From Prorocentrum cordatum (taxonomy: Eukaryota > Sar > Dinophyceae > Prorocentrales > Prorocentraceae): a stretch of 35,000 nt of DNA. Both the position numbers and the translations under genes were made by a program. Positions 9,441-17,783 of this stretch are shown here, one piece after another (positions within the stretch are counted from its first letter, which is position 1; each line of letters begins with the position of its first letter). The DNA lies in contig CAUYUJ010004746.1 in assembly GCA_963575745.1 (NCBI GenBank), positions 1 through 35,000 on the forward strand, given 5' to 3'. The notes beneath the pieces are model-generated. The model worked only from the letters and a program-made list of their open reading frames with translations, had not been told where the DNA came from and ran no database searches.

Positions 9441-9716
9441 GAAGGGGGGGGGGAGGAGGAAGGGCAGATGATATTGAGGAGGGGGAGGAGGAGGGAGAGG
9501 AAAAGGAGGAGAGGGAAGAGGAGGAGGAGAAGAACGTGTAGGAGGAGCAGAAGCAAATGAGGAAGGAGGAGGAGGTGGTGGAGGAGAAGGAAGGGAACTA
9601 AGGAAGCGGAGGAAAGAGACAGGCGAGGAAGGGGAGGAGGAAGAGGACGAAGGAGGAGGAAGAAGAGAAGAAGGAGGAGGAGAAGGAGGAGGAGGAGGAG
9701 AAGGACGGGCACATGT
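9441..9716. repeat. (GGA)n purine tract
   Basis: GGA/GAAG-rich DNA, opposite in strand to the TCC tract that begins at 9838; the two are separated by a TA microsatellite and about 100 bp. Confidence 0.9.
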
Positions 9717-9741
9717 ATGTATATATATATATATATATATA
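9717..9741. repeat. (TA)n microsatellite
   Basis: Short TA run between the GGA and TCC tracts. It is followed by GCACCCCGCAATTGCGGATA and AGAGTGAGGGGGC, which resembles the outer end of composite repeat C. Confidence 0.85.
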
Positions 9742-9837
9742 GCACCCCGCAATTGCGGATAAGAGTGAGGGGGCGGGCGCGGGCGACGCGAACGTCGTCG
9801 AGCCGGCGGACCTCGTGGCCCCACCTTCCCTGTCGAT

Positions 9838-10240
9838 GGCGCTCTCCTCCTCGTCCTCCTCGTCGTCCTCCTCCTCCTCCTCCTCCTCCTCCTCCTCCTC
9901 CTCTTCCTCGTCCTCGTCCTCGTCGTCATCGACATCCTCCTCCTCCACCTCGTCCTCCTCTTCTTCCTCGTCCTCCCTCTCCCCCCCTCGTCCTTCAATC
10001 ATCGTCCTCCCACTGTCGTCCACCCCCTCATCGGCCTCCATCATCGTCCTCCCATTGTCGTCCATCATCATCATCCCCCCCCTCCTCCCCCTCCTCGCCC
10101 TCCTCATCCCCCCCCTCCCCCTCCTCGTCCTCCTGCTGCTCCTCCTCCTCCTCTTTCTCCACATTCTCCTTACATCCTCTCTTCTTTCGCGTCCTCCTCG
10201 TCCCCTGTTTACTCCTCCTCCCTCCCCTACTTTCCCGAGA
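9838..10240. repeat. (TCC)n/(TCG)n pyrimidine-rich tract
   Basis: TCC-dominated DNA with TCG and ATC interruptions. A CATCGTCCTCCCATTGTCGT unit is repeated at about 9999 and 10040. Confidence 0.88.
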
Positions 10241-10284
10241 TAACGGCAACGCAATCTTTTTTCCCACTTTATGCTCCCCGACTC

Positions 10285-10355
10285 CTCTGATCAAGGCAAC
10301 TCGCCAGGGCAAGGTTGCTGGACGGGCTGGTGTGGATGCGCGGGGCTTGAAGCGG
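10285..10355 (+). repeat. Dispersed segment ATCAAGGCAA, copy 1
   Basis: ATCAAGGCAACTCG, then TTGCTGGACGGGCTGGTG and GCGCGGGGCTTGAAG, recurs at about 20930-21000 with changes. Here it adjoins the inner end of composite repeat C copy 2. Confidence 0.65.
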
Positions 10356-10384
10356 GCGCAGACGGCATGCAAAAATCCGCCGCC

Positions 10385-11262
10385 GCGCTTGTGCGGCATT
10401 GGTTTGTTCAGTGACCGTGGTTTGGGTCGCGGGTGGGTCGCGGGCTCTCCACCTCCACCTGGAAGGAATGCAAAAGCAGCCCGCCGCAGGCGCCGAACAA
10501 ATTGGTTTGTACACTGAACGTGGAATGGGGCGCGGGTGGACCGCGGGTTCTCCACCGGGGACGAATGCAAACGATGCCCGCCGCAGGCGCAGAAAAAAAT
10601 GGCATGTACCCTGATCGTGGTCGCGGGTGGGCTTCGGGCTCTCCACCTGAAACGAATGCAAAAGATGCCCGCCGCAGGCGCCGAAAAATGCGGTTCGTAC
10701 CCTGAACGTGGTTTGGGTCGCGGGTTGGTCGCGAGTTGGTCGCGGGGTGGGTCGCGGGCTCTCCACCTGGAAGGGATGCAAAAAAAGCCCGCCGCAGGCG
10801 CCGAAAATGGTGGTTTGTACCTTGAACGCGGTTTGGGTCGAAGGTGAGTCGCGGGTGGGTTGCGGGCGGGTCGCGGGTGGGTCGCGGGGGTCGCGGGTCG
10901 CGGGTGGGTCGCGGGGGTCGCGGGTGGGCGGGCGGGTCGCGGGGTGGGCGGGTGGGTCGCGGGTGGGTCGCGGGTGGCGCGGGTCGTGGGGGGGTCGCGG
11001 GGTGGGTCGCGGGTGGGTCGCGGGTGGGTCGCGGGTGGGTCGCGGGTGGTCGCGGGGTCGCGGGGGTGGGTCGCGGGTGGTCGCGGGTCGCGGGGTGGGT
11101 CGCGGGTGGGTCGCGGGGCGGGTTGCAGGTGGGACGACGACAACAACAACAAACAACAACAAACAACAACAACAACAACAACGAGAATCCGCACCGCGAA
11201 ATCCCACTTCAGCCACGCACCCCGGGACAGTGAATGACCGTTCGGCCCCCTCACTTTGATAT
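10385..11262 (-). repeat. Composite repeat C, copy 2 (inverted relative to copy 1)
   Basis: On minus it opens with ATATATCAAAGTGAGGGGGC, the TTCACTGTCC and GTGGCTGAAGTG blocks, a GTT tract (11139-11190) and a GCGACCCACC array (10845-11132). It then enters four to five units of about 91-120 bp (10385-10850). Each of these has GCCCGCCGCAGGCGC (at 10479, 10576, 10667, 10787), GTACCCTGAACGTGG and CGGGCTCTCCACCTG. Three minus-strand frames of 257-408 codons run through it, but the 10-bp and ~100-bp units are not multiples of three, so no repeated protein exists. Confidence 0.88.
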
Positions 11263-11303
11263 ATATATATATATATATATATAAGTATATATATATACAC
11301 GTT
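11263..11303. repeat. (TA)n microsatellite
   Basis: TA dinucleotides bordering the outer end of composite repeat C copy 2. Confidence 0.9.
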
Positions 11304-11364
11304 TATATACACATAAGCAAAGGCCTGCCATGATATTTCTGCCGGGGCCTTGCCGTGATCCCGG

Positions 11365-11405
11365 CTAGAACCATAGCGCGCGCGAAGCGCGCGCGATGGT
11401 TCTAG
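11365..11405. repeat. 41-nt near-perfect palindrome
   Basis: CTAGAACCAT, one mismatch, then GCGCGCGC-type pairing around a 3-nt GAA loop. Eighteen of nineteen positions pair. It sits between two diverged ~20 bp units (GGCCTGCCATGAT, GGCCTTGCCGTGAT) and a TA/ATAC tract. It could form a cruciform or an RNA hairpin; its function is unknown. Confidence 0.85.
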
Positions 11406-11577
11406 TGTATATATATACATACATACACACCTGTTTTATGTATCCATACGTATACAGATGTATAGTTATATCGATATGCATAATGTACATGTGTATTATA
11501 TATATATATATTGGTGGATATTTGGGTATATGTATATGTGTGTAAACGCACACGTTCCTCTATATATATATATACAC

Positions 11578-11627
<50 letters not shown>

Positions 11628-12005
11628 GTATGTATGTATTGTACACGCGTACGCAAGCACACACTTTCTATATACACATGCATGCACACATACGTACATA
11701 CATACTACGTACATACATATATCCATACATCCAGACATACATTCATACATATTTGTACACAAATTTGCTTACACAATCATACACACATATGTACGTATAT
11801 ACGTACATACACACGTATATACATATATTCCTACAAATCACATTGCCTATCTATCTACCGACCGACCTACAGCTATACCTATATACTTACGCGCATACAA
11901 ACATACATGCATACATACATGCATATATTCCTGCGGACATGTTATGTACCTACTCTCTCTACACATATATATATATAGTTGTACGCACTTGCGCACATCC
12001 ATACA
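11406..12005. repeat. ATAC/ATACAT-rich tract, ~600 bp
   Basis: Tetranucleotide ATAC and ACAT repeats with TA runs. This is the reverse-complement composition of the ATGT/ATGC tract at 26880-27790. Frames give Tyr-Ile-His or Met-Tyr-Val runs and are artefacts. Confidence 0.9.
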
Positions 12006-12345
12006 TTGACAAATGTCGCCCCGCCGTTTGCTCCGACGCGCGGCCCCGCGTCTTTGGGAGGGCGCCTCGGCCACCAGGGCAGACGCTGCCTCGGGCGCGG
12101 TGGGTTTGCCGTGGGTTTGGCGCGGTGCCGGCTTCGTCGGGAGCGCAGGTTTGTTTTGGGTTTGCCGTGGTGTCGGCGTCGTCCATTTGGGCGCGTCGCG
12201 AACAAACGGCGCGGCGACATATCGGAGGTTGGGGGGTGAGATCGCAGTGGAACGGAAACCCCCAACCGGGAAATCGTTTCGTTTCGTTCGTGTCGCGCGT
12301 GTGGGCGAGGCGAAGCTGAGTGGGCGCTCGAGAAGAAAGAACCTA
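12005..12345. other. GC-rich stretch, first part of a repeated unit
   Basis: Contains GGGTTTGCCGTGG-type direct repeats (12090-12180). Its last 110 bp (GAACTGG/GAACGG, CCACCGGGA or CCAACCGGGAAATCG, TTTCGTTTCG, GTGTCGCGCGTG) recurs at 13325-13440. No gene recognised. Confidence 0.5.
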
Positions 12346-12625
12346 GGGCGAAGTCGAGACAAATGTTGCTCCCCCGTCCGTCCTTCCGGCGGTAGCCCAC
12401 GGTGGCCCGCGGTGTCCCGTGGTGTCCCGTGGTGTCCCGTGGTGTCCAGGAATGAGCCCGCCGTTGATAGGGCGAAGTCAAGACAAATGTTGCTCCCCAG
12501 TCCGTCCGTCCGGCGGTGGCCCGCGGTATCCCGTGGTGCACCGTGGTGTCCAGGAATGAATTTGCCGCTGCTAGGGCGAAGTCAAGACAAATGTTGCCCC
12601 CCCGTCCGTCCGTCCGGCGTTGTAA
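12346..12625. repeat. Three tandem units of ~103-123 bp
   Basis: AGGGCGAAGTC begins units at 12346, 12469 and 12572. Each continues GACAAATGTTGC, a CGTCCGTC block, then GTCCCGTGGT decamers and GTGTCCAGGAATGA. Confidence 0.9.
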
Positions 12626-13205
12626 TGTCCTGTGGTGTCCCGTGGTGTCCCGTGGTGTCCCGTTGAGTGGGATCGATAGTGAGATCGAGATTGAGATCGA
12701 TATTGCATCGATGTGATGTCCCGTGGTGTTCCAAAAAGTAAGATCGATAGTGAGATCGACAGGTGTCCCGTGGTGTCCCGTTGAGTGAGATCGATACTGA
12801 GATCGATACTGAGATCGATGTGGTGCCCCGTGGTGTCCTGTGGTCTGTCAGAAAGTGAGATCGAGAATGAGATCGACAGGTGTCCCGTGGTGTCCCGTGG
12901 TGTCCCGTTGAGTGAGATCGATAGTGAGATCGGTAGTGAGATCGATGAGATGTCCGCGGTGTCCCGTGGTGCACCGTGGTGACCTATGGTCTCCCGTTGA
13001 GTGAGATCGATGGTTAGATCCATAGTAGGGCCGATAGTGAGATCGAGAGGTGTCCCGCGGTGTCCCGTGGTGGCCCGTGGTGTCCCGTTGTGTCCCGTTG
13101 AGTGAGATCGTTCATGAGATCGATAGTGAGATCGATGGTGAGATCGACAAGTGTCCCGTGGTGTCCCGTGGTGTCCCGTTGAGGGAGATCAATAGTGAGA
13201 TCGAT
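12620..13205. repeat. GTCCCGTGGT decamer and GAGATCGATAGT higher-order satellite
   Basis: Blocks of the 10-bp unit GTCCCGTGGT alternate with blocks of 12-bp GAGATCGATAGT-like units at roughly 100 bp spacing. The joining segment is usually GTCCCGTTGAGTGAGATCGA. About six higher-order units are visible. Confidence 0.9.
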
Positions 13206-13470
13206 TGAGTCAGATGTTGGTTCCCAGTTCCCCCCCTCTTCCCCCCCACACAACCTCTTTATCACCCGAAGGGTGGTCGTATGGGTATGTGTATAATCCT
13301 GGATACCGGACGTTGTGGTCAAGATAGAACTGGAATTGAGAGCCCCCCACCGGGACATCGGTTTCGGTTTCGGTTTCGTGTCGTGCGTGCGGGCGCGGCG
13401 AAGTTGCGCAGGCGGGTGAGAGGAGTGACTCCGTTGTGGCTCGGGTCGGTTCAGAGCCGTGGACCGCCCC
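13205..13470. repeat. Flanking repeat segments, copy 1
   Basis: TTTATCACCCGAAGGGTGG and TCGTATGGGTA (13257-13290) recur at about 13793-13825. The segment after 13325 repeats 12235-12345. This links two neighbouring decamer satellites into one larger duplicated structure. Confidence 0.7.
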
Positions 13471-13474
13471 TCGT

Positions 13475-13645
13475 GGCTGTCCCGTCGGTGTCCCGCTGGT
13501 ATCACGTCGGTGTCCCGTCGGTTCCCCGTCGGTAATCCGTCGGTGTCCCGTCGGTTTCCCGTCGGTGTCCCGTCGGTGTCCCGTCGATGTCCTGTTGGTG
13601 TCCCGTCGGTGTCCCGTCGGTGTCCCGTCGGCGTCCCGTGGCGAG
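13475..13645. repeat. GTCCCGTCGG 10-bp satellite
   Basis: About sixteen diverged copies of GTCCCGTCGG(T). It differs from the GTCCCGTGGT satellite by one base per unit, so the two probably share an ancestor. Confidence 0.9.
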
Positions 13646-13839
13646 ATCGATCGAGTCGAATCGATAGTGGGATCAAATCGCGGCGCATCATCGTCACCAC
13701 GCGTCGTCGCCAATTCGAGGGCGCATCACCAGTATCGTCATCATGACAGCCATGGCAGTTGTCGTCAGTTTGTTTTTCCCCGCACTCACCAACCTTATCA
13801 CCCGAGGGTGGTCGTTTGGGTAGATCATATATAGATCCT

Positions 13840-14455
13840 CTCCAGTCCTTTCTCTGTTGAGTGTCACGGATCTGCCTTCAGTCGGATAGAGCGGCTCGCA
13901 CCCCCGTGCACAACGCTACAGGTGCCAAGCTGCCTGCCAGCCACGGAGTCTGGCTAACGTCCGAGATTGCGAGGCATTGGGTTCACAAGCGTGCCTCGAG
14001 ACCGCGCTGGGATGGGGAACTCTTCAGAGGGTTTCGAATTGGTTGGTGGGAGGAACGCCCCCCCCCCCCCCCCCCCTCATGGCACAACGCTCGAGCCCCC
14101 AAACCGACTGCAGTGCCTGGCGTGTGACCGACAAGTTGTGGCCCACCACGGCATCGAGCGGGGCGTCCCTGTGGCTGACTCATTGTGTTCAAACCAATGT
14201 GGCGGGCTCGGTGGACCGGGCCCTTGTTGAGCAAGGGTCCCTTTGGGCCATGAGACTACGGGCCACCCTTTTGGCCAACATGTTGTGGCCCATCCCTTGG
14301 TGAGACCGCGCGGACCATCATTATTCGACGCGAAGATTCCCATATGTGCATTGACTTGCTCACACCATTTCCGCTGCGAGTGTCTGCGTGCGAATGAGTC
14401 TAAACAAGAACAGATCAGTGTACCATAATCTGGGAACAGGTGAATCCGACTGTGA
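13840..14455. other. Low-repeat GC-rich stretch, no gene recognised
   Basis: Contains a C run at 14060-14078 and three TGTGGCCCA-type segments (14137, 14283 and between). Near 13880 CAGTCGGATAGAGC resembles a tRNA D-arm, but no T-arm or acceptor pairing follows. Frames of about 85-110 codons lack codon bias. Confidence 0.4.
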
Positions 14456-14700
14456 ATGGGTCTGAATGTGAAGGGGTTTGGGTGTGAGTGAGTCTGGGCG
14501 CATGAGTGAGAGTGAATGCGAGTAGTCAGAATGTGGGTGTGAGCATGAGAGGTCCGAGTGCATTTGAGTGTCAGTGGCCTGAGTGTCAGTGTGTGTGTGT
14601 GTGGCATCTGAGTGTGAGTGTGGGTGCGAGAGGTCTGAATGGTCTGAGTGGGAGTGTGAATGGTCTGAGTGTGAGTGTGAGTTCAGGCTACGTGTATTTG
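14455..14700. repeat. GTGTGAGTG/GGTCTGA minisatellite
   Basis: Diverged 12-24 bp units of GTCTGAGTGTGAGTG. The minus strand translates as Ser-His-Ser-Asp strings, a repeat artefact. Confidence 0.85.
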
Positions 14701-14704
14701 GCAC

Positions 14705-15265
14705 CGGAACAAACAGACAGCCAGAGATATCCCCAAAGTCTGGGCCTTTTGGGATGCTTGAGCCAGCGCCCTGGTTGAGGCATCCCCGCAATGCTCCGAA
14801 CGCAGACGAGCCTGGGGCCCGAAAAAGGCAAACCGCTGGAAGCATCCCCACAATCTGGGCGCAAACGGGCCCGTGATGTATCCCCTGTCGGCTCCCCCTT
14901 GGGGCGCTGAAGCCAGCGCCCCGCCTGAGACATCCTCACAAACGGTTCCGAAAGCAGAGGATGTTGCGAATACAAACAGGCAAGCCGCCTGAGACGTCTC
15001 CGCAATCGGGGCGCGAATCCTGGAGTATCCCCACTTTGGCGGCTCCCCCTTGGGGCGCTGAAGCCAGCGCCACGCCTGAGACAGCCTCACACACGGTTCC
15101 GAAAGCAGAAGATGTTGCGAAAGCAAGCAGGCAAGCCGTCCGAGACGTCCCCACAGTCGGGGCGCGAATCCTGGAGCATCCCCATCCCTGGCGGCTCGCC
15201 CGTGGGAGTGCCGAAGCCCAGCGCCCCGCCCGAGACAGCCTCAGAAACTGTTCCGACAGCCTCCT
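14705..15265. repeat. ~151 bp tandem satellite with conserved hairpin, four units
   Basis: CAGGCAAGCCG-type anchors fall at about 14714 (diverged), 14825, 14977 and 15128, about 151 bp apart except for the first. Units share GAGACGTC, GGGCGCGAATCCTGGAG, ATCCCC, GGCGGCTCCC and a palindrome GGGGCGCTG-AAGC-CAGCGCCCC (14901-14922). The palindrome is kept with one change at 15052 and is degraded in the next unit. Confidence 0.92.
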
Positions 15266-15300
15266 CCTCCTCCTCCTCCTCCTCCTCCTCCTCCTCCTCA
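15262..15300. repeat. (TCC)n microsatellite
   Basis: Pure TCC run interrupting the satellite. Confidence 0.92.
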
Positions 15301-15482
15301 TGGCGGCCCTTCTCCAGAGAGTTCGGGAGAAGGAGGCCAGGAGATCTGGCTAGTCGTCCTGATTTGTTCAGGCCTTAGTGCTGTGCGCTTCCCCTTCTGG
15401 GCATTCCGATCCGATCCGATCCCTCCCTCCTGCATCCTCCCTCCCTCCTCCTTCCCTCCTCCATTCTCTCTCCTCCCTCCCA

Positions 15483-15580
15483 TGCAAACAGGCAAGCCGC
15501 CTGAGACGTCCCCGCAATCTGGGCGCGAGTCCTGGAGTATCCCCACCCCTGGCGGCTCCCTCGGGGCTGCGGGCAGGAAA
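15483..15580. repeat. Fifth, partial unit of the ~151 bp satellite
   Basis: CAAACAGGCAAGCCGCCTGA, then GACGTCCCC, GGGCGCGAGTCCTGGAG and GGCGGCTCCC. It is separated from the main array by about 220 bp that includes TCC-rich DNA. Confidence 0.85.
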
Positions 15581-15611
15581 CCTGTACACAGCCCCCCCAC
15601 AACTGCGGAGA

Positions 15612-15870
15612 AGAGCGAGTGCAGTCTGCGAAGTTCTGAAGGAGCTCGCCGCAGGCGCCCATTTTCTGTTACACTTTACACAGCGAGCCCGCTGCGGGCG
15701 CCGACTTTTCATGAAAGCAACGCGGGTGGTCGCGGGTGGGTCGCGGGTTGGTCGAATGTTCGGTCGCATGGTGGGTCGCGGGATACGTCGCGGGCGAAGA
15801 CGGCAACAACGAAGCAACAACAACGTAACAACAATCCGCATCCGTGAGTGACCGGCCTGGCCCCATTCTC
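15612..15870 (-). repeat. Composite repeat C, copy 3 (short)
   Basis: On minus: a GGGGCCAGGCCGGTCACTCA block, GGATGCGGATT, a GTT-rich tract, a short GCGACCCACC array, CATGAAAAGTCGGCGCCCGC and ACAGAAAATGGGCGCCTGCGGC. The order of blocks matches copies 1 and 2, but the decamer array is only about 80 bp. Confidence 0.8.
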
Positions 15871-15879
15871 TGACAAACA

Positions 15880-15990
15880 CACACAAACATACATGTAAAC
15901 AGATGGAGCACAGAGAGAGCGAGAGAGAGAGAGGCAGAGAGAGAGAGAGAGCGATTGACTCGAGAGAGAGAGAGAGAGAGTGAGCGAGAT
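15880..15990. repeat. (CA)n and (GA)n microsatellites
   Basis: CACACA near 15880-15890, then GAGA runs at 15915-15985. Confidence 0.85.
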
Positions 15991-16057
15991 GGTCGGATGT
16001 CACTGGTCAGCAAATGACGGCCTATGCACGAGCGGCTTCAACTAACGTCCCAATTAG

Positions 16058-16395
16058 CCCATCCGAGAAGTGTTGCGGAGTTTGATGCGGTCAGCCGCTA
16101 GGGTGATGTGCAGTTCAGGTCGCAAAAGCCTGAGCAGCACAGCTTGCGTGAAGAGAGCGCGCAGCAGCAGGAGGGGAGGGGAAGGGTTTGGGTTGAAAGC
16201 GGCAAGGCTCAAGCGCCGAAGGTGAGGTCGCATGCCATGGGTGCAGGCGAAAAATGAGAATGTGAAGGAGGATAGATATGTTGGGAGCAAGATCAGGGGG
16301 AAGTTCAGCGGTCTGTGCGCCCCTACAGGATTATCCAGAAGGCCTCGCAGAAGCTGAGACCACCCGGGAGCGGGCGCGGCGCTGGCGAAGCTTGA
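16058..16395 (+). CDS. Candidate two-exon 3' gene fragment
   Basis: ACTAAC (branch-point-like) precedes CCCAATTAG. The frame then runs 16058-16221 (PIREVLRSLMRSAARV start) to AAG followed by GTGAGG, a canonical donor. After CCCCTACAG the phase-matched second exon (16329-16395) reads IIQKASQKLRPPGSG and ends GEA-stop. The intron would be 107 bp. The product would be basic and is not recognised. Competing reading: the minus strand is open from 16290 to 16054, with a clean segment LHITLAADRIKLRN rich in C-ending codons. Only one strand is likely real and I cannot decide which. A 154 bp MITE begins 50 bp downstream. Confidence 0.27.
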
Positions 16396-16444
16396 CTCGT
16401 TGTTTGTTCCGTGAATGGCTCATTTGGGGGGACGCTATATCATT

Positions 16445-16598
16445 GTTCATTTCTAAGTTTTCGAAGTTCTTTGATTTTCTGGGGAGGAAATCATTTCATT
16501 TCTAAGTGTTCTATCCTGGGCCTCTTCCTGGCCACTAGGGGGCCAAGAACACTTAGTGAAACGAGCACAATTAGAAATGAGCGCGATTCGAAATGAAC
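16445..16598. mobile_element. 154 bp MITE-like element D, copy 1
   Basis: Ends are GTTCATTTCTAA (16445-16456) and TTCGAAATGAAC (16587-16598), inverted repeats with 11 of 12 positions matching. The interior has a perfect 11-bp inverted repeat, CTAAGTGTTCT (16502-16512) with AGAACACTTAG (16546-16556), around CTGGCCACTAGGGGGCCA. Copy 2 at 28199-28352 has the same length, and 47 consecutive bases (16499-16545) are identical in both. TATCATTG at 16438-16445 and 16605-16612 could be a target duplication if the right end extends six bases. Neither copy encodes protein. Confidence 0.78.
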
Positions 16599-17110
16599 GA
16601 CGTGTATCATTGCTTTGGTGGTGGCGTGTGCGATATGCGTACTGCACATGGGGGCCAGCAGTTGCCGATGACTGCGAGATGTTCCGCGGCGACATGTCAG
16701 CATAGATGTTTCACGTATGGCATGCGCTGGCATTTCCGACACGAAGGGGACCGAGCGGATCGGATGCTCTTCTTGTGAGTTTCCCCGCGCACATCGGAAG
16801 TTGTCACGCGTGCACGTTCCAGCCCATATAACTCGCAGCTGTGCGAAGGGACGGTATCATGTAACTGCTCGCGGTTCTTACCAGGAAGCTGCATACACAT
16901 GACACACGTAATGGTTACACGTGTGGCAGTTTGTCTTTTCAGTACTCGGCCGCTGTCTAGCCAGATGCGCAAGGTTTCCCCATGTGTTTCCAACGCGTGG
17001 TCCCTAGACGTTCCACACGTAACCTCAGTCCAGGCCAGGTGTGCGCTTCAGCTGTGCGCAGAGATGGTGTCATTCACAGCAATCACCTACGATCGGCAAC
17101 CCGCATGCTA
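16599..17110. other. Low-repeat stretch, no gene recognised
   Basis: Mixed-composition DNA with several 60-98 codon frames on both strands but no consistent codon bias. CACACGTAA and TTACACGTGTG form an imperfect inverted repeat near 16900-16923. Confidence 0.4.
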
Positions 17111-17111
17111 G

Positions 17112-17253
17112 CAGGCTTCCCACGGAAGCTTCCGATGCCCCGATGGCGCCCCGGGGGCCCACAGAGGAGCCTTGGGGCACCCCATCGGAGCTCGACGACA
17201 GCCGTGCCCCTAGACTGCTCACGCGAGATTTCATATCGCTTGTGCCTGCTGTG
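17112..17253 (+). CDS. Weak exon candidate abutting a MITE
   Basis: The plus frame reads LPTEASDAPMAPRGPTEEPW and continues acidic and Pro-rich to DFISLVPAV. It stops 15 bp inside the MITE that starts at 17254. Codon bias is moderate. If real, the element inserted into, or right at the end of, a coding segment. Not recognised. Confidence 0.2.
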
Positions 17254-17432
17254 CAGTCGGGGCGCTGAAGAAGGAACCCTTTTTGTTGGGGAGGGGCTCG
17301 GTGTTCCTCGATTGTTTTACAGTCTGCCTTAGATGTTCCTGAGGTTTTCCATGGGAAAGTCGAAGTATAACTTATGAGAAAAAGGGGCCTCGTTCCTCAT
17401 GTAGGGTTCCTTAGGTGAAAAAGCCCCGACGG
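17254..17432. mobile_element. Tc1/mariner-like MITE E, copy 1 (179 bp)
   Basis: Starts CAGTCGGGGCG and ends GCCCCGACGG. Sub-terminal AAGGAACCC near the left end mirrors GGGTTCCTTA near the right. About 80% identical to copy 2 over its length. The flanks are TG and CA instead of TA, so this copy has decayed or lost its duplication. No coding capacity. Confidence 0.72.
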
Positions 17433-17698
17433 CAGCGGATCGCGAAAATGCTCGCGAGCGCTCAGGCGATCGTTTTCGTATTTATTATTTTGCCGATCGG
17501 CGCGGGCCTTCGCACCCCCCCTCCCCCCCCCTGTGGAGTAGATCTTGGCTGTTTTTCGGCGCCTGTTTCGAGCAGGTGGGGCCTCCCCCCACAGGGCGCA
17601 CTGTTGCAAACAGTAACTCTAGGCAGAGGTCCGGAGCCAGACCCCTCCTCCCCCCCCTTCCGCCCAATGTCGAAACGCCGAATAGAAAAACGCCCACA
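17433..17698. other. Spacer between MITE E copies
   Basis: Includes C runs and an imperfect CCCCCTGTGG/CCCCACAGGG inverted pair. The segment CCCCCCCTTCCGCCCA, then TGTCGAAACGCCGAATA (about 17650-17685), recurs after copy 2 at about 17977-18015. The MITE therefore duplicated together with, or landed twice beside, the same flanking sequence. Confidence 0.55.
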
Positions 17699-17771
17699 CC
17701 GTTTTCGTTCTGACTTCGTCGTGGTGGAACGAAGACAGAACGAGGGTGAACGAACACCATGACGAAAACGG
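17699..17771. repeat. Nested inverted repeats beside MITE E copy 2
   Basis: Outer arms CCGTTTTCGT (17699-17708) and ACGAAAACGG (17762-17771) are perfect. Inner arms CGTTCTGACTTCGT (17706-17719) and ACGAAGACAGAACG (17729-17742) pair at 13 of 14 positions around a 9-nt loop. The whole could be the end of another element. Confidence 0.7.
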
Positions 17772-17783
17772 AACGCGCTGTTA

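Noticed and set aside
10845-11132. Telomere-like GGGT-rich array
   Set aside because: The unit is GGGTCGCGGGT-like, not TTTAGGG, and lies internally in a composite repeat.
10028-11420. Three overlapping minus-strand frames of 257-408 codons
   Set aside because: A 10-bp unit without stop codons stays open in all frames, and the larger unit length is not a multiple of three.
12346-13645. CRISPR-like regular repeats
   Set aside because: There are no unique spacers of constant length; units are contiguous 10-12 bp satellites in a eukaryotic context.
13865-13935. tRNA-like D-arm (CAGTCGGATAGAGC)
   Set aside because: No GGTTCGA T-arm, no 7-bp acceptor pairing and no proper anticodon stem.
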